Under the pieces are notes generated by a model, which did no database searches, was not told the DNA's origin, and saw only the letters and a program-made list of their open reading frames with translations. A stretch of 64,000 nucleotides of DNA. It comes from VRUE01 sp963742535. GTDB taxonomy: Bacteria > Actinomycetota > Thermoleophilia > Solirubrobacterales > 70-9. The DNA is taken from positions 992,001-1,056,000 of the forward strand of contig CAVUMC010000002.1 of assembly GCA_963742535.1 (NCBI GenBank), read 5' to 3'. This document shows positions 1 through 7,813 of the stretch, piece after piece (position 1 is the first letter of the stretch; every line of letters starts with the position of its first letter). Position numbers and translations under genes: made by a program.

Positions 1-705
1 CAGCGCCAGTGCCATGGCTGCGAGGATCCAGATCCCGGGAAAGGCGCCGCCGCTCGCCCGACCCCGGCGTCGCAACAGCCAGAGCGCCTCCGCCACGATC
101 GGAAAGATGGCGAAGTAGTGGGTCGCAAGGGCAAGCGCTGAAGCGATTCCCCAACCGATCGAGTCGCGGCGCCGGCCACGATCCAGCGTCCGCACGAAAT
201 AGAGCAGCGAGATCGCGGTCAGGAGAATGAAGAGCGAGTAGCCGCGCGCCTCCTGCGAGTACCAGAGCAGCATCGGGTTGACCGCGACCAGCGCGGCGGC
301 AAGGATGCCGGCGCGGCGGCTGCTCAGCTCCGCACCAAGCAGGTAGGCGACCGGCACGGTGGCGACACCGGCTACCGCCGAGACCGAGCGCAGGCCAACC
401 TCGCCCGTCCCGGTCACCTGAGTCCAGAACCAGGCCACCGCGTAGTAGAGCGGCGGCGCCGACTCGCTGAAGCCGACCGCGTCCATCGCGTGCCAGAAGC
501 CGTCGCGCAGGATGCGACTGGCGGTGACGATCTCGTCGTGGTGGTAGCTCTGCACACCGAGCGTGGCGAAGCGCAGCACCGCCGCCGCCACGGTGAGCCC
601 TGCGACGATCCAAAAAGTGCGTGAGCGCGAGCGCACCAACTCGCTGAGCGCTTCCAGGTAAGTCGAAAAGATGCTGCGGCGGCGCAGCGCCCCGGCGGCC
701 TCCAT
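1..705 (-). CDS. GT39-like membrane glycosyltransferase, N-terminal part, cut by window edge
   Basis: The minus-strand frame opens with ATG at 705 and stays open to base 1, so at least 235 residues are present and the C-terminus lies outside the window. The protein has a first membrane segment near residues 32-50, then a His-Asp-Glu triplet and a Pro-Pro-Leu-Tyr-Tyr motif in the first extracytoplasmic loop. Both are typical of the dolichyl/polyprenyl-phosphate-mannose-dependent transferases of the PMT_2/GT39 group. Such enzymes move a lipid-linked sugar onto an acceptor outside the membrane. Only five bases separate it from the lon stop, so it probably shares the hsp20-lon transcript. The substrate cannot be told. 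Confidence 0.8.
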   Translation of the reverse strand, partial: MEAAGALRRRSIFSTYLEALSELVRSRSRTFWIVAGLTVAAAVLRFATLGVQSYHHDEIVTASRILRDGFWHAMDAVGFSESAPPLYYAVAWFWTQVTGTGEVGLRSVSAVAGVATVPVAYLLGAELSSRRAGILAAALVAVNPMLLWYSQEARGYSLFILLTAISLLYFVRTLDRGRRRDSIGWGIASALALATHYFAIFPIVAEALWLLRRRGRASGGAFPGIWILAAMALAL

Positions 706-710
706 CGGGG

Positions 711-3092
711 TTAGGCCAACGCGGCGTCGATCGCCTTGGAGACCCTGTCCACGTAGACGAACTCGAGCTCGCTGCGCTCGTGCTCCGGGATCTCCACCAC
801 GTCGCCTTCGTTTCGCTCCGGCACCAGCACCCGCTTGATCCCAGCCCGCTGCGCGGCCAGCGACTTCTCCTTCAAGCCGCCGATCGGCAGGACCTGGCCG
901 GTCAGGGTCACCTCGCCGGTCATCGCGACATCGTTGCGAACCGGGCGGCCGCTTATTAGTGAGCCGAGGGCGACGGTCATCGCCACGCCGGCTGAGGGCC
1001 CGTCCTTGGGCACGGCGCCAGCAGGCACGTGGATGTGGATGTCGTGTTTGGCGAACCAGTCCTCGGCGAGCTCGGGGGCAATCTCACGCCAGTGGCCGCG
1101 CACGTAGGAGAGCGCCGCCTGCGCCGACTCGCGCATCACGTCGCCGAGCTGGCCGGTAATCGTCAGTTGGCCCGAGCCCGGCATCGAGGTCGCCTCGATG
1201 AAGAGCACGTCACCGCCGGTGGGCGTCCAGGCAAGGCCGGTAGCGACGCCGGGATCCTTGGTCCGTCGTCGCTGCTCGGCGAAGACGCGGCGGCGGCCGA
1301 GCAGCTCGCGGGCGCGTTTGGCCGAGACCTTCACCTTGCCTTTGGCCTTGCCCTCGGCGACGTCGCGAGCAACTTTGCGGCAGACCGTGCCGATCTGACG
1401 CTCCAGATTGCGCACGCCCGCCTCCCGTGTGTACTCCTCGATGATCGCGACCAGCGCCGGGTCAGCGAATTCGATTTTCGAGGGCTTCAAGCCGTTGGCT
1501 TTGATCTGGCGTGGCACCAGATAGCGACGGGCGATGTTCCTCTTCTCCTCGAGCGTGTAGCCGGCCAGTTCGATCGTCTCCAGCCGGTCCTGCAGCGGGC
1601 CGGGGATCGTGTCGAGGACGTTTGCCGTGGCGATGAACATCACCTCGGAGAGGTCGAACTCGAGGTCGAGATAGTGGTCGCGGAAGGAGTCGTTCTGGGC
1701 CGGATCGAGCACCTCGAGCATCGCCGAGGCCGGATCGCCGCGGAAGTCGGCGCCCATCTTGTCGATCTCATCGATCATGAAGACCGGGTTGCGAGTCCCG
1801 GCGTCGCGCAGGGCGCGCACGATCGTCCCCGGCAGGGCGCCGATGTAGGTGCGGCGGTGGCCGCGGATCTCCGCCTCGTCGCGCACCCCACCGACCGAGA
1901 TGCGCTCGAACTCGCGGCCCAGGGCGCGGGCGATCGAACGGCCGAGGCTGGTCTTGCCGACGCCGGGCGGGCCGACGAAGCAGAGGATCGGCCCGGGAGA
2001 GTCGGGGTTGAGCTTGCGCACCGCCAGGTACTCGAGGATGCGGTCCTTGATCTTCTCCAAGTCATAGTGGTCGGCGTCGAGGACCTCGCGGGCGTGGGCG
2101 ATGTCGAGGTTGTCCTCGGTTTCGACCGCCCAGGGCAGCTCGGTCAGCCACTCCAGGTAGGTGCGGATGACGCCGTGCTCGGCCGCGGCCGGCGGCAGTT
2201 TCTCCAGCCGCGCCAGCTCGCGCTCGGCTGCTTTGAGGGCGTCCTCGGGCAGTTTTGCCGCCTCGATTTTCTCGCGCAGTTCATTGACTTCCGCCTGCTG
2301 CTCGTCGCCCTCCCCCAGCTCGTCCTGGATCGCTTTCAACTGCTGACGCAGGAAGAACTCGCGCTGGCCCTTGTCGATCTCAGACTGCACCTGCGTCTGG
2401 ATCTGGGTACCGAGCTGAACGACCTCCAGCTCGCGGGCGAGGATCTGGGAGAGGTGGCGCAGGCGAGCGACCACGTTGAGCTCCTCCAGCAGCTCCTGCT
2501 TCTCCTCGACCGAGATGCGCAGGGCGCCGGCGATCAGGTGGGCGAGCGCGGCGGGATCGTCGAGGTTGGCGACCGCCAGTTGCAGCTCCTCGGGCAGGTA
2601 GGGGATCTGCTCGATGATCTCCGAGAAGGTCCGCTGCACGTTGCGGGTCAGCGCCTCCAGCTCCTGACCGTCCTCGACGACGTCGGTCAGCTCGGAAATC
2701 CGCGCGACCAGGTAGGGCTGCTCGGCGACGTAGGGACCGAGCTTCACCCGCTGCATGCCCTGGACGAGGACGCGCAGGGTGCCGTCGGGGACCTTGAGCA
2801 TGCGGGAGACGACGCCGACGACGCCGACGTCATGGAGGTCGTTAGGGCCCGGCTCGTCCAACTCGGGGTCGCGGGAGGCGACCATCGCCAGCATCCGGTT
2901 GGCGCCGAGCACGTCGTTGACGAGTTTGACCGAGCGCTCCTGGCCAACGGCAAGCGGCGTCAGCGTCTCCGGGAAGGTGACGGTCTCGCGCAATGGCAAA
3001 ACCGGCAGGGCGTCGGGCAGCGGCTCGGATGCGCGGATCGCGTTTTCGGCGTCGATCGAGTCGACGACCTCAAGGACGGGACTGCCCTCCAT
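711..3092 (-). CDS. lon: ATP-dependent Lon protease
   Basis: The 793-residue protein has the full LonA layout: an N-terminal substrate-binding domain, a coiled-coil region, an AAA+ module with Walker A (GPPGVGKT, Lys380) and a C-terminal protease domain. The catalytic dyad is visible as Ser700 in PKDGPSAG and Lys743 in GGLKEK, 43 residues apart as in Escherichia coli Lon. It degrades misfolded and regulatory proteins in the cytoplasm. The ATG is preceded by GAGAGG. It lies 31 bp behind hsp20 in the same direction, so chaperone and protease look co-transcribed, which suggests heat-shock control, although I see no complete HspR (HAIR) or CIRCE site. Confidence 0.97.
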   Translation of the reverse strand: MEGSPVLEVVDSIDAENAIRASEPLPDALPVLPLRETVTFPETLTPLAVGQERSVKLVNDVLGANRMLAMVASRDPELDEPGPNDLHDVGVVGVVSRMLKVPDGTLRVLVQGMQRVKLGPYVAEQPYLVARISELTDVVEDGQELEALTRNVQRTFSEIIEQIPYLPEELQLAVANLDDPAALAHLIAGALRISVEEKQELLEELNVVARLRHLSQILARELEVVQLGTQIQTQVQSEIDKGQREFFLRQQLKAIQDELGEGDEQQAEVNELREKIEAAKLPEDALKAAERELARLEKLPPAAAEHGVIRTYLEWLTELPWAVETEDNLDIAHAREVLDADHYDLEKIKDRILEYLAVRKLNPDSPGPILCFVGPPGVGKTSLGRSIARALGREFERISVGGVRDEAEIRGHRRTYIGALPGTIVRALRDAGTRNPVFMIDEIDKMGADFRGDPASAMLEVLDPAQNDSFRDHYLDLEFDLSEVMFIATANVLDTIPGPLQDRLETIELAGYTLEEKRNIARRYLVPRQIKANGLKPSKIEFADPALVAIIEEYTREAGVRNLERQIGTVCRKVARDVAEGKAKGKVKVSAKRARELLGRRRVFAEQRRRTKDPGVATGLAWTPTGGDVLFIEATSMPGSGQLTITGQLGDVMRESAQAALSYVRGHWREIAPELAEDWFAKHDIHIHVPAGAVPKDGPSAGVAMTVALGSLISGRPVRNDVAMTGEVTLTGQVLPIGGLKEKSLAAQRAGIKRVLVPERNEGDVVEIPEHERSELEFVYVDRVSKAIDAALA

Positions 3093-3123
3093 TAGTGCCG
3101 CCTCTCGTCGGTGTGGTTCGGCA

Positions 3124-3519
3124 CTAGTCCCTCCCGATCGGGACGCGGCGGGTCGTCTCGTTCGGGTCGCGCAGCGGCAGGTCGATGCGGAGCACGCCGT
3201 CTTCGTAGGTGGCGGTTGCCCGCTCCGGATCGACGTCGACTTGCAGCTCGACCACGCGGCGGAAGGGGCCGGAGGGAATCTCGACCTGCTGGTAAACCCG
3301 GCCCTCGGTCTCCTGCACGTGGCGTTCGCCGACGATCGCCAACTGCCTGACGCCGACCTCGATCCCGACCTCGTCTAGCTCGACCCCGGCGAGGTCGACC
3401 TTGACCACCGCGCGCTGCGGATCGCCGCAGTAGTAGACGTCAACGTTGGGGGTAAAGCCCCTGCTCCGGCGCGAGACGTAAGTGGTTCGCGCCCACGCGT
3501 ATAGGTCCCGCTCCGGCAT
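3124..3519 (-). CDS. Small heat shock protein, Hsp20/alpha-crystallin family
   Basis: The 131-residue protein contains one alpha-crystallin domain at about residues 22-120. It includes the conserved end segment A-x-Y-x-x-G-V-L-R-I-x-L-P at about residues 104-116. It should act as an ATP-independent holdase that keeps unfolding proteins soluble. The N-terminal arm is short and the C-terminal tail has no clear I-x-I motif. The gene leads the transcript into lon 31 bp downstream. The sequence ACTAGTG occurs both just upstream of its start (3530-3536) and at its stop (about 3122-3128), probably by chance. Confidence 0.93.
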   Translation of the reverse strand: MPERDLYAWARTTYVSRRSRGFTPNVDVYYCGDPQRAVVKVDLAGVELDEVGIEVGVRQLAIVGERHVQETEGRVYQQVEIPSGPFRRVVELQVDVDPERATATYEDGVLRIDLPLRDPNETTRRVPIGRD

Positions 3520-3559
3520 CGGTCAGAACACTAGTGGGGGCTGACGGGCTATGCCCGCG

Positions 3560-3748
3560 CTAAGCCGTTTGGGCCTGCGACGCCCAGCGCGGGGGCCGCA
3601 TCAGCAACACCGGCTGCTTCGGCGGCACCAAGCCCTCCGGGCGATTGGGGCGGAAGGTCGCGCAGGGCTCGCCCAGCTCGAGGGCGCAGAGGAGGTTCTT
3701 GTTGAAGTAGCAGTCCTCACAGCTCGGCTTTTTTGGCTTGCGCGGCAC
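3560..3748 (-). CDS. Small cysteine-containing protein of unknown function
   Basis: I take GTG at 3748 as the start, giving 62 residues; longer versions would run into the divergent hydroxylase gene. The protein starts with a Lys/Arg/Pro-rich stretch and then has four cysteines at about positions 10, 13, 21 and 29 (CxxC, x7, C, x7, C), followed by a Pro-rich tail. The spacing suggests a bound metal or iron-sulfur cluster, but I recognise no named family. No strong ribosome binding site is visible. It is 40 bp upstream of hsp20 and in the same direction, so it could be part of that transcript. Confidence 0.55.
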   Translation of the reverse strand: MPRKPKKPSCEDCYFNKNLLCALELGEPCATFRPNRPEGLVPPKQPVLLMRPPRWASQAQTA

Positions 3749-3830
3749 GGCGGCGATATTGCCATCGTCGTGATGCTTTTGTGGGGGCGATTCCGCAAAG
3801 CGCAACGTTCTTGACACAGTCTCGTCACAG

Positions 3831-3853
3831 GTTCCCCGCGTCTTGCGGGGAAC
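3831..3853. repeat. Perfect 9-bp inverted repeat with 5-nt loop
   Basis: GTTCCCCGC at 3831-3839 pairs perfectly with GCGGGGAAC at 3845-3853. It lies between the divergent Cys protein and the hydroxylase gene, just downstream of a TTGACA box at 3811-3816. It has no T-tract, so it is more likely an operator or 5' leader hairpin than a terminator. It resembles a single type I-E CRISPR repeat but is not repeated. Confidence 0.6.
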
Positions 3854-3908
3854 CGGGTAACGCGGGTTTGGGACAGCCTCTTTGGCCGTCGCTACCATTC
3901 GCCCCTGG

Positions 3909-4535
3909 ATGGAGTCCTCCAGCCGGACCGACAAACTTGCCGCCTCGCCGCAGCTGTTCGAGAGCGACTTCCTCAATTTCTTCTCCCGGGTCCACCCCTC
4001 GATTCCGGCGATCGTCTTCATGCCCGTGATCGTGGCGATGGAGTGGCTCGGGGCCGACCGCGGCTACGCCGTCTGGCAGCTGCTGCTGCTCAGCCTCGCC
4101 GGGATCGGCATCTGGACCCTGACCGAGTACTGGCTGCACCGACTCGTCTTCCACTGGCAGCCCGACAACGCCTTCGGCCGGCGCATGCACTTCATCATCC
4201 ACGGCATCCACCATGACCATCCCAACGACAAGTTGCGGCTGGTCATGCCCCCGGCGGTCTCGATCCCGCTGGCGGCGCTCTTCTTTCTCGCCTTCACGCT
4301 GATCTTTGGCACGCCGGCGGCCTACCCGCTCTTCGGCGGCTTCCTCCTCGGCTACCTCTTCTACGACTACACGCACTACTACGTGCACCATTTCGTGCCC
4401 AAATCGGACCTCGGCAAGCGCCTGCGCGAGCAGCACATGCGCCACCACTTCCAGGACCACCGCTACGGCTACGGCGTCTCTTCCCCACTCTGGGACGTCG
4501 TCTTCCGCACCCTCCCCAAACAGCGCAACCACTAG
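3909..4535 (+). CDS. Fatty acid hydroxylase/sterol desaturase superfamily membrane protein
   Basis: From ATG 3909 the protein has 208 residues; a TTG at 3882 would add nine. It has about four membrane segments and the histidine clusters of the di-iron fatty acid hydroxylase superfamily: HRLVFH, HGIHHDHP, HYYVHH and HMRHHF, followed by a G-V-S-S-P-L-W-D segment. This matches the fatty acid 2-hydroxylase (Scs7-like) branch, so 2-hydroxylation of a membrane lipid acyl chain is the best guess. It is monocistronic, with a possible TTGACA -35 box at 3811 and a hairpin between the box and the gene. Confidence 0.88.
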   Translation: MESSSRTDKLAASPQLFESDFLNFFSRVHPSIPAIVFMPVIVAMEWLGADRGYAVWQLLLLSLAGIGIWTLTEYWLHRLVFHWQPDNAFGRRMHFIIHGIHHDHPNDKLRLVMPPAVSIPLAALFFLAFTLIFGTPAAYPLFGGFLLGYLFYDYTHYYVHHFVPKSDLGKRLREQHMRHHFQDHRYGYGVSSPLWDVVFRTLPKQRNH

Positions 4536-5010
4536 CTCGCAGGCCCCCCCAGGGCAAGCGCTCGGCCCTGAATCGAGATCTTGCTGTCCAAGGTGAGGAC
4601 TGTGTGGTGAGAGTTCCTTTGTGCATCATGTGACTTGGAGCGTTAATTTCTGTGTGCCACTGTTTCGGTACGCGGCGGTACGCAACGGAGACCACCACGC
4701 CTTCCCCCGATCGGGGGAACACCGCCGCCGTTGGGAAATCGACCCTTCCGCTTGGATTATTGGTGCACTCGAGAAGCTTGGGCTGGCACGCAACGTGGTG
4801 CGCCTTTCACCTGAGCGACTGGCTCACGCCCTGCATAAAAAGTTCCTACGCCCGTGCATAAAAAATGCTTGTTTTGGGCATATTCATCCAAATGGCCAGA
4901 GTGACTATGCAGGATTTGACTATATGAATAGTCACTGTCACTGTCACTCTGCCACACTCACGAGCAGCTGACGGACCGAGAGCAGATGCTCTTGGCATGA
5001 AAGGAAGGCA
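4536..5010. other. 475-bp intergenic region, AT-rich and full of short repeats
   Basis: This is the only stretch over 300 bases without a gene. The left part holds a weak hairpin (CAGGGC at 4550-4555 with GCCCTG at 4565-4570) after the hydroxylase. The right part is much richer in A+T than its surroundings and contains TGCATAAAAA twice (about 4832 and 4855), TTTGG/CCAAA arms around 4873-4892, and the cluster described at 4901-4948. An open frame at 4621-4971 has no family resemblance or ribosome binding site and I do not call it. Confidence 0.6.
4901..4948. promoter_or_regulatory. Operator-like cluster upstream of the AT-hook gene
   Basis: TGACTAT occurs at 4902-4908 and 4917-4923, and its complement ATAGTCA at 4928-4934. 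The last two form a perfect 7-bp inverted repeat with a 4-nt centre. GTCACT follows three times in tandem (4931-4948). The cluster lies about 60-110 bp before the AT-hook/winged-helix gene, so autoregulation is a reasonable inference. Confidence 0.5.
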
Positions 5011-5427
5011 ATGCCCAGCACCAGCAACGCAGTAAGCGAGATGCGCGCAATCGCCGAGCGGCGTCTTGCCGAGATCGAAGAGGAGCGTGAGCAGCTCGTA
5101 ACGTTTCTTGGCGGCGCCAGCGCCGGCACCAGCACGACCACGACGCGGCGCGGCCCCGGACGGCCGCGTGGAACCGGCCGCGGACCGGGTCGTCCCCGCA
5201 AAGACGCTTCTGCCGCAAAACCGACCACGCGTAAACGTCGCCGTCGCCGCGGTGGTACCCGCGCCGATCAGGCGGTCAAATTGGTCGAGGACAACCCCGG
5301 TATCTCCGCTTCGGAGATCGCCAAGCAGATGAAGATCAAACCGAACTACCTGTACCGGGTGCTCGGCGAAATGGAGAAAGAGGGTCGCGTCACCAAGAAG
5401 GGACGCGAGTACCACCCCGCCCAATAA
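5011..5427 (+). CDS. AT-hook and winged-helix DNA-binding protein
   Basis: This 138-residue basic protein has three parts. Residues 6-33 form a charged helix likely to be a coiled coil. Residues 46-64 carry two AT-hook motifs (GRPR cores at 50-53 and 60-63) in a Gly/Arg/Pro-rich linker, followed by a run of Arg and Lys at 74-80. Residues 84-138 look like a winged helix-turn-helix, with a helix-turn-helix at about 99-118. It probably binds AT-rich minor grooves as a nucleoid protein or regulator. ATG 5011 follows a good ribosome binding site (GAAAGGAAG). A strong terminator follows the stop. Confidence 0.8.
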   Translation: MPSTSNAVSEMRAIAERRLAEIEEEREQLVTFLGGASAGTSTTTTRRGPGRPRGTGRGPGRPRKDASAAKPTTRKRRRRRGGTRADQAVKLVEDNPGISASEIAKQMKIKPNYLYRVLGEMEKEGRVTKKGREYHPAQ

Positions 5428-5445
5428 TCTCCGGATTGACGCTTG

Positions 5446-5477
5446 AAAAAGCCGGCCCCGTATGGGGCGGCTTTTTT
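5446..5477. terminator. Bidirectional intrinsic terminator
   Basis: AAAAAGCC-GGCCCC and GGGGC-GGCTTTTTT form a GC-rich stem with an A-run on one side and a T-run on the other. It sits between the stop of the AT-hook gene (5427) and the stop of mdh on the other strand (5498), so it can end both transcripts. Confidence 0.88.
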
Positions 5478-5497
5478 ACTGCCCAGCTTGGGAAAGC

Positions 5498-6484
5498 TCA
5501 GACGAGACCGAGCTGACTGACCGCGTCGCGCTCCTCGCGCAGCTCGGCGGCGCTGGCGTCAATGCGCCCGCGGGAAAACTCAGGCACGTCGAGGCCCTCG
5601 ACGATCGACCACTCACCGCCGCTGCACTTGCAGGGGAAGCCGGCGACGATCCCCTCCTCCACACCGTAGGAGCCATCGGCGGGAACGCCCATCGATACCC
5701 AGTCACCCTCGGCGGTGCCAAGCACCCAATCGTGGACGTGATCAATCGCGGCGTTGGCAGCGGAGGCAGCGCTCGAAGCGCCCCGGGCCTCGATGATCGC
5801 GGCGCCGCGTTTCGCCACGCGGGGGATGAACTCGTCGGCGATCCAGGCCTCGTCATCGACCGCGTCCCAAGCACTCTGCCCGTTGACCTTGGCGTTGACC
5901 AGGTCCGGGTACTGGGTGGTCGAGTGATTGCCCCAGACGGTCATGTTGCTGACCGCGGAGACATCGACCCCGAGCTTGTTGGCGGTCTGGGCAATCGCCC
6001 GGTTGTGATCGAGGCGCATCATCGCGGTGAAGCGCTCGCGCGGCACGCCGTCCGCATTGGAGAGTGCGATCAAGCAATTGGTGTTGGCCGGGTTGCCGAC
6101 GACGAGGATGCGAACGTCATCGGCGGCGCCGGCGGCGATCGCTTCGCCCTGCGGCTTGAAAATGCCGCCGTTGGCCTCGAGCAGGTCCGAGCGCTCCATG
6201 CCGGGACCGCGCGGACGGGCACCGACGAGCAGGCCGACGTTGCAACCGTCGAAGGCTGCCTTGGGGTCATCGAAGATGTCGATCTTGCGCAGCAGGGGGA
6301 AGGCGCAGTCATCGAGCTCCATCGCGGTGCCCTCGGCTGCCTTCACCGCGTCGGGGATCTCGAGCAGACTCAGCTCGACGGGGGTATCGGGACCCAACAT
6401 CTCACCGCTGGCGATGCGGAACAGCAGCGCGTAACCGATCTGCCCAGCAGCGCCGGTAACAGTGACTTTCACGGGGGTGCTCAC
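5498..6484 (-). CDS. mdh: Malate dehydrogenase
   Basis: The 328-residue enzyme oxidises malate to oxaloacetate with NAD+ in the TCA cycle. It starts with the Rossmann motif GAAGQIG (about 11-17), followed by the substrate-binding loop with Arg residues in RPRGPGMERSDLL, the NPANTN segment, and the active-site histidine in WGNHSTTQYPD. This is the cytosolic, two-domain MDH type 2 family. The GTG start is preceded by AAGGAG. It follows icd by 73 bp on the same strand, with a hairpin in the gap, so two consecutive-pathway dehydrogenases are probably co-expressed. Confidence 0.97.
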   Translation of the reverse strand: MSTPVKVTVTGAAGQIGYALLFRIASGEMLGPDTPVELSLLEIPDAVKAAEGTAMELDDCAFPLLRKIDIFDDPKAAFDGCNVGLLVGARPRGPGMERSDLLEANGGIFKPQGEAIAAGAADDVRILVVGNPANTNCLIALSNADGVPRERFTAMMRLDHNRAIAQTANKLGVDVSAVSNMTVWGNHSTTQYPDLVNAKVNGQSAWDAVDDEAWIADEFIPRVAKRGAAIIEARGASSAASAANAAIDHVHDWVLGTAEGDWVSMGVPADGSYGVEEGIVAGFPCKCSGGEWSIVEGLDVPEFSRGRIDASAAELREERDAVSQLGLV

Positions 6485-6504
6485 GGAATCTCCTTTTCTC
6501 GAGC

Positions 6505-6550
6505 CGATGGGCCTAAAAAGCGGGCTATAGGTCGATTCTTAGGCCCGTCG
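6505..6550 (-). repeat. Intercistronic inverted repeat between icd and mdh
   Basis: CGATGGGCCTAA (6505-6516) pairs with TTAGGCCCGTCG (6539-6550) with one mismatch around a 22-nt loop. It lies in the 73-bp icd-mdh gap. It could attenuate or protect the mRNA, or be an internal operator. The word GGCCCGTC also occurs upstream of sdhA. Confidence 0.5.
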
Positions 6551-6557
6551 GCGGGGA

Positions 6558-7772
6558 TTAAGCCATTGCGCGTTGGAGGCCCTCGTCGATCGAGGCGAGG
6601 AACTCCTGCGTGGTCTGGAACTCTTGGTCAGGACCAACGAGAAGGGCGAGGTCTTTGGTCATCTTCCCGGCTTCGACCGTCTCTACACAGACTCGCTCCA
6701 GAGTCTCGGCAAACTCCGAGACCTCGGGGGTGTCATCGAGGCGGCCGCGGGCGGCCAGCCCGCGTGTCCAGGCGAAGATCGAAGCGATTGGGTTGGTGGA
6801 GGTCGGCTTACCCTGCTGGTGCTGGCGGTAGTGACGGGTGACGGTGCCGTGCGCGGCCTCCGCCTCAACCGTCTTGCCGTCGGGACTCATCAACACGCTG
6901 GTCATCAGGCCGAGCGAACCGAAGCCCTGGGCGACGGTGTCGGACTGGACATCGCCGTCGTAGTTCTTGCAGGCCCAGACGTAACCCCCCTCCCACTTCA
7001 TCGCCGCGGCGACCATGTCGTCGATCAGGCGGTGTTCGTAGGTGATCCCGGCGGCCTCGAAGTCGCCCTTGAACTCGTTCTCATAGACCTCCGCGAAGAG
7101 GTCCTTGAAGCGACCGTCATAGCGCTTGAGGATCGTGTTCTTGGTCGAGAGGTAGACCGGGTAACCGCGGTTGAGCCCGTAACGCATCGAGGCCCGCGCG
7201 AAGTCGCGAATCGAGTCGTCGAGGTTGTACATCGCCATCGCGATGCCGCCGCCGGGGAAGTCGTAGACGTCGAGCTCGACCGGCTCGGAGCCGTCTTTCG
7301 GCGTGTAAGTAAGAGTCAGCGTCCCCTCACCGGGGACGACCATGTCGGTGGCGCGGTACTGGTCACCGAAAGCGTGACGGCCGATCACGATCGGCTTGGT
7401 CCAGCCCGGCACCAGGCGCGGGATGTTGGAGATCACGATCGGCTCGCGAAAGATGACGCCGCCGAGGATGTTGCGGATCGTGCCGTTGGGCGAGCGGTAC
7501 ATCTCCTTCAGGCCGAACTCCTCGACCCGGGCCTCATCGGGGGTGATCGTCGCGCACTTGACGCCGACGCCGTGCTCTTTGATCGCGTTCGCGGCGTCGA
7601 CCGTGATCTGGTCTTCGCTCGCGTCGCGACTCTCGATCCCGAGGTCGAAATAGATCAGCTCGAGGTCGAGGTAGGGCAGGATCAGCTGCTCCTTGATGAA
7701 GGACCAGATGATCCGAGTCATCTCGTCCCCGTCGAGCTCGACGACTGGGTTCTTGACGGCGATTTTTGCCAC
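6558..7772 (-). CDS. icd: NADP-dependent isocitrate dehydrogenase, dimeric eukaryote-like type
   Basis: I choose GTG 7772 as start because the encoded N-terminus (M-A-K-I-x-V-K-N-P-V-V-E-L-D-G-D-E-M-T-R) matches the conserved start of the family. This gives 404 residues; the frame is open further upstream. The substrate motif S-P-N-G-T-I-R-N is present at about residue 84, and the C-terminal EAAHGTVTRHY segment binds NADP. It decarboxylates isocitrate to 2-oxoglutarate. This branch resembles eukaryotic cytosolic IDH rather than E. coli Icd. It diverges from the acyl-CoA dehydrogenase gene with only 41 bp between start codons. Confidence 0.95.
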   Translation of the reverse strand: MAKIAVKNPVVELDGDEMTRIIWSFIKEQLILPYLDLELIYFDLGIESRDASEDQITVDAANAIKEHGVGVKCATITPDEARVEEFGLKEMYRSPNGTIRNILGGVIFREPIVISNIPRLVPGWTKPIVIGRHAFGDQYRATDMVVPGEGTLTLTYTPKDGSEPVELDVYDFPGGGIAMAMYNLDDSIRDFARASMRYGLNRGYPVYLSTKNTILKRYDGRFKDLFAEVYENEFKGDFEAAGITYEHRLIDDMVAAAMKWEGGYVWACKNYDGDVQSDTVAQGFGSLGLMTSVLMSPDGKTVEAEAAHGTVTRHYRQHQQGKPTSTNPIASIFAWTRGLAARGRLDDTPEVSEFAETLERVCVETVEAGKMTKDLALLVGPDQEFQTTQEFLASIDEGLQRAMA

Positions 7773-7813
7773 GCGGCGGGCGATGCTACCGATGGGCTGG
7801 CACAATCACCTCA

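Noticed and set aside
1029..3095. 688-codon open frame antisense to lon
   Set aside because: It mirrors lon codons in high-GC DNA, is extremely rich in Asp/Leu/Val repeats and has no domain; the lon frame explains the region.
3122..3536. ACTAGTG on both sides of hsp20 as heat-shock operators
   Set aside because: The word is seven bases, one copy is formed partly by the stop codon, and it does not match HspR or HrcA sites.
3831..3856. Single unit resembling a type I-E CRISPR repeat
   Set aside because: Only one copy exists, with no spacers, second repeat or cas genes in the window; it is better read as a 9-bp hairpin.
4621..4971. 116-codon open frame in the AT-rich gap
   Set aside because: It has no ribosome binding site, no family resemblance and low-quality composition, and it overlaps the operator-like repeats.
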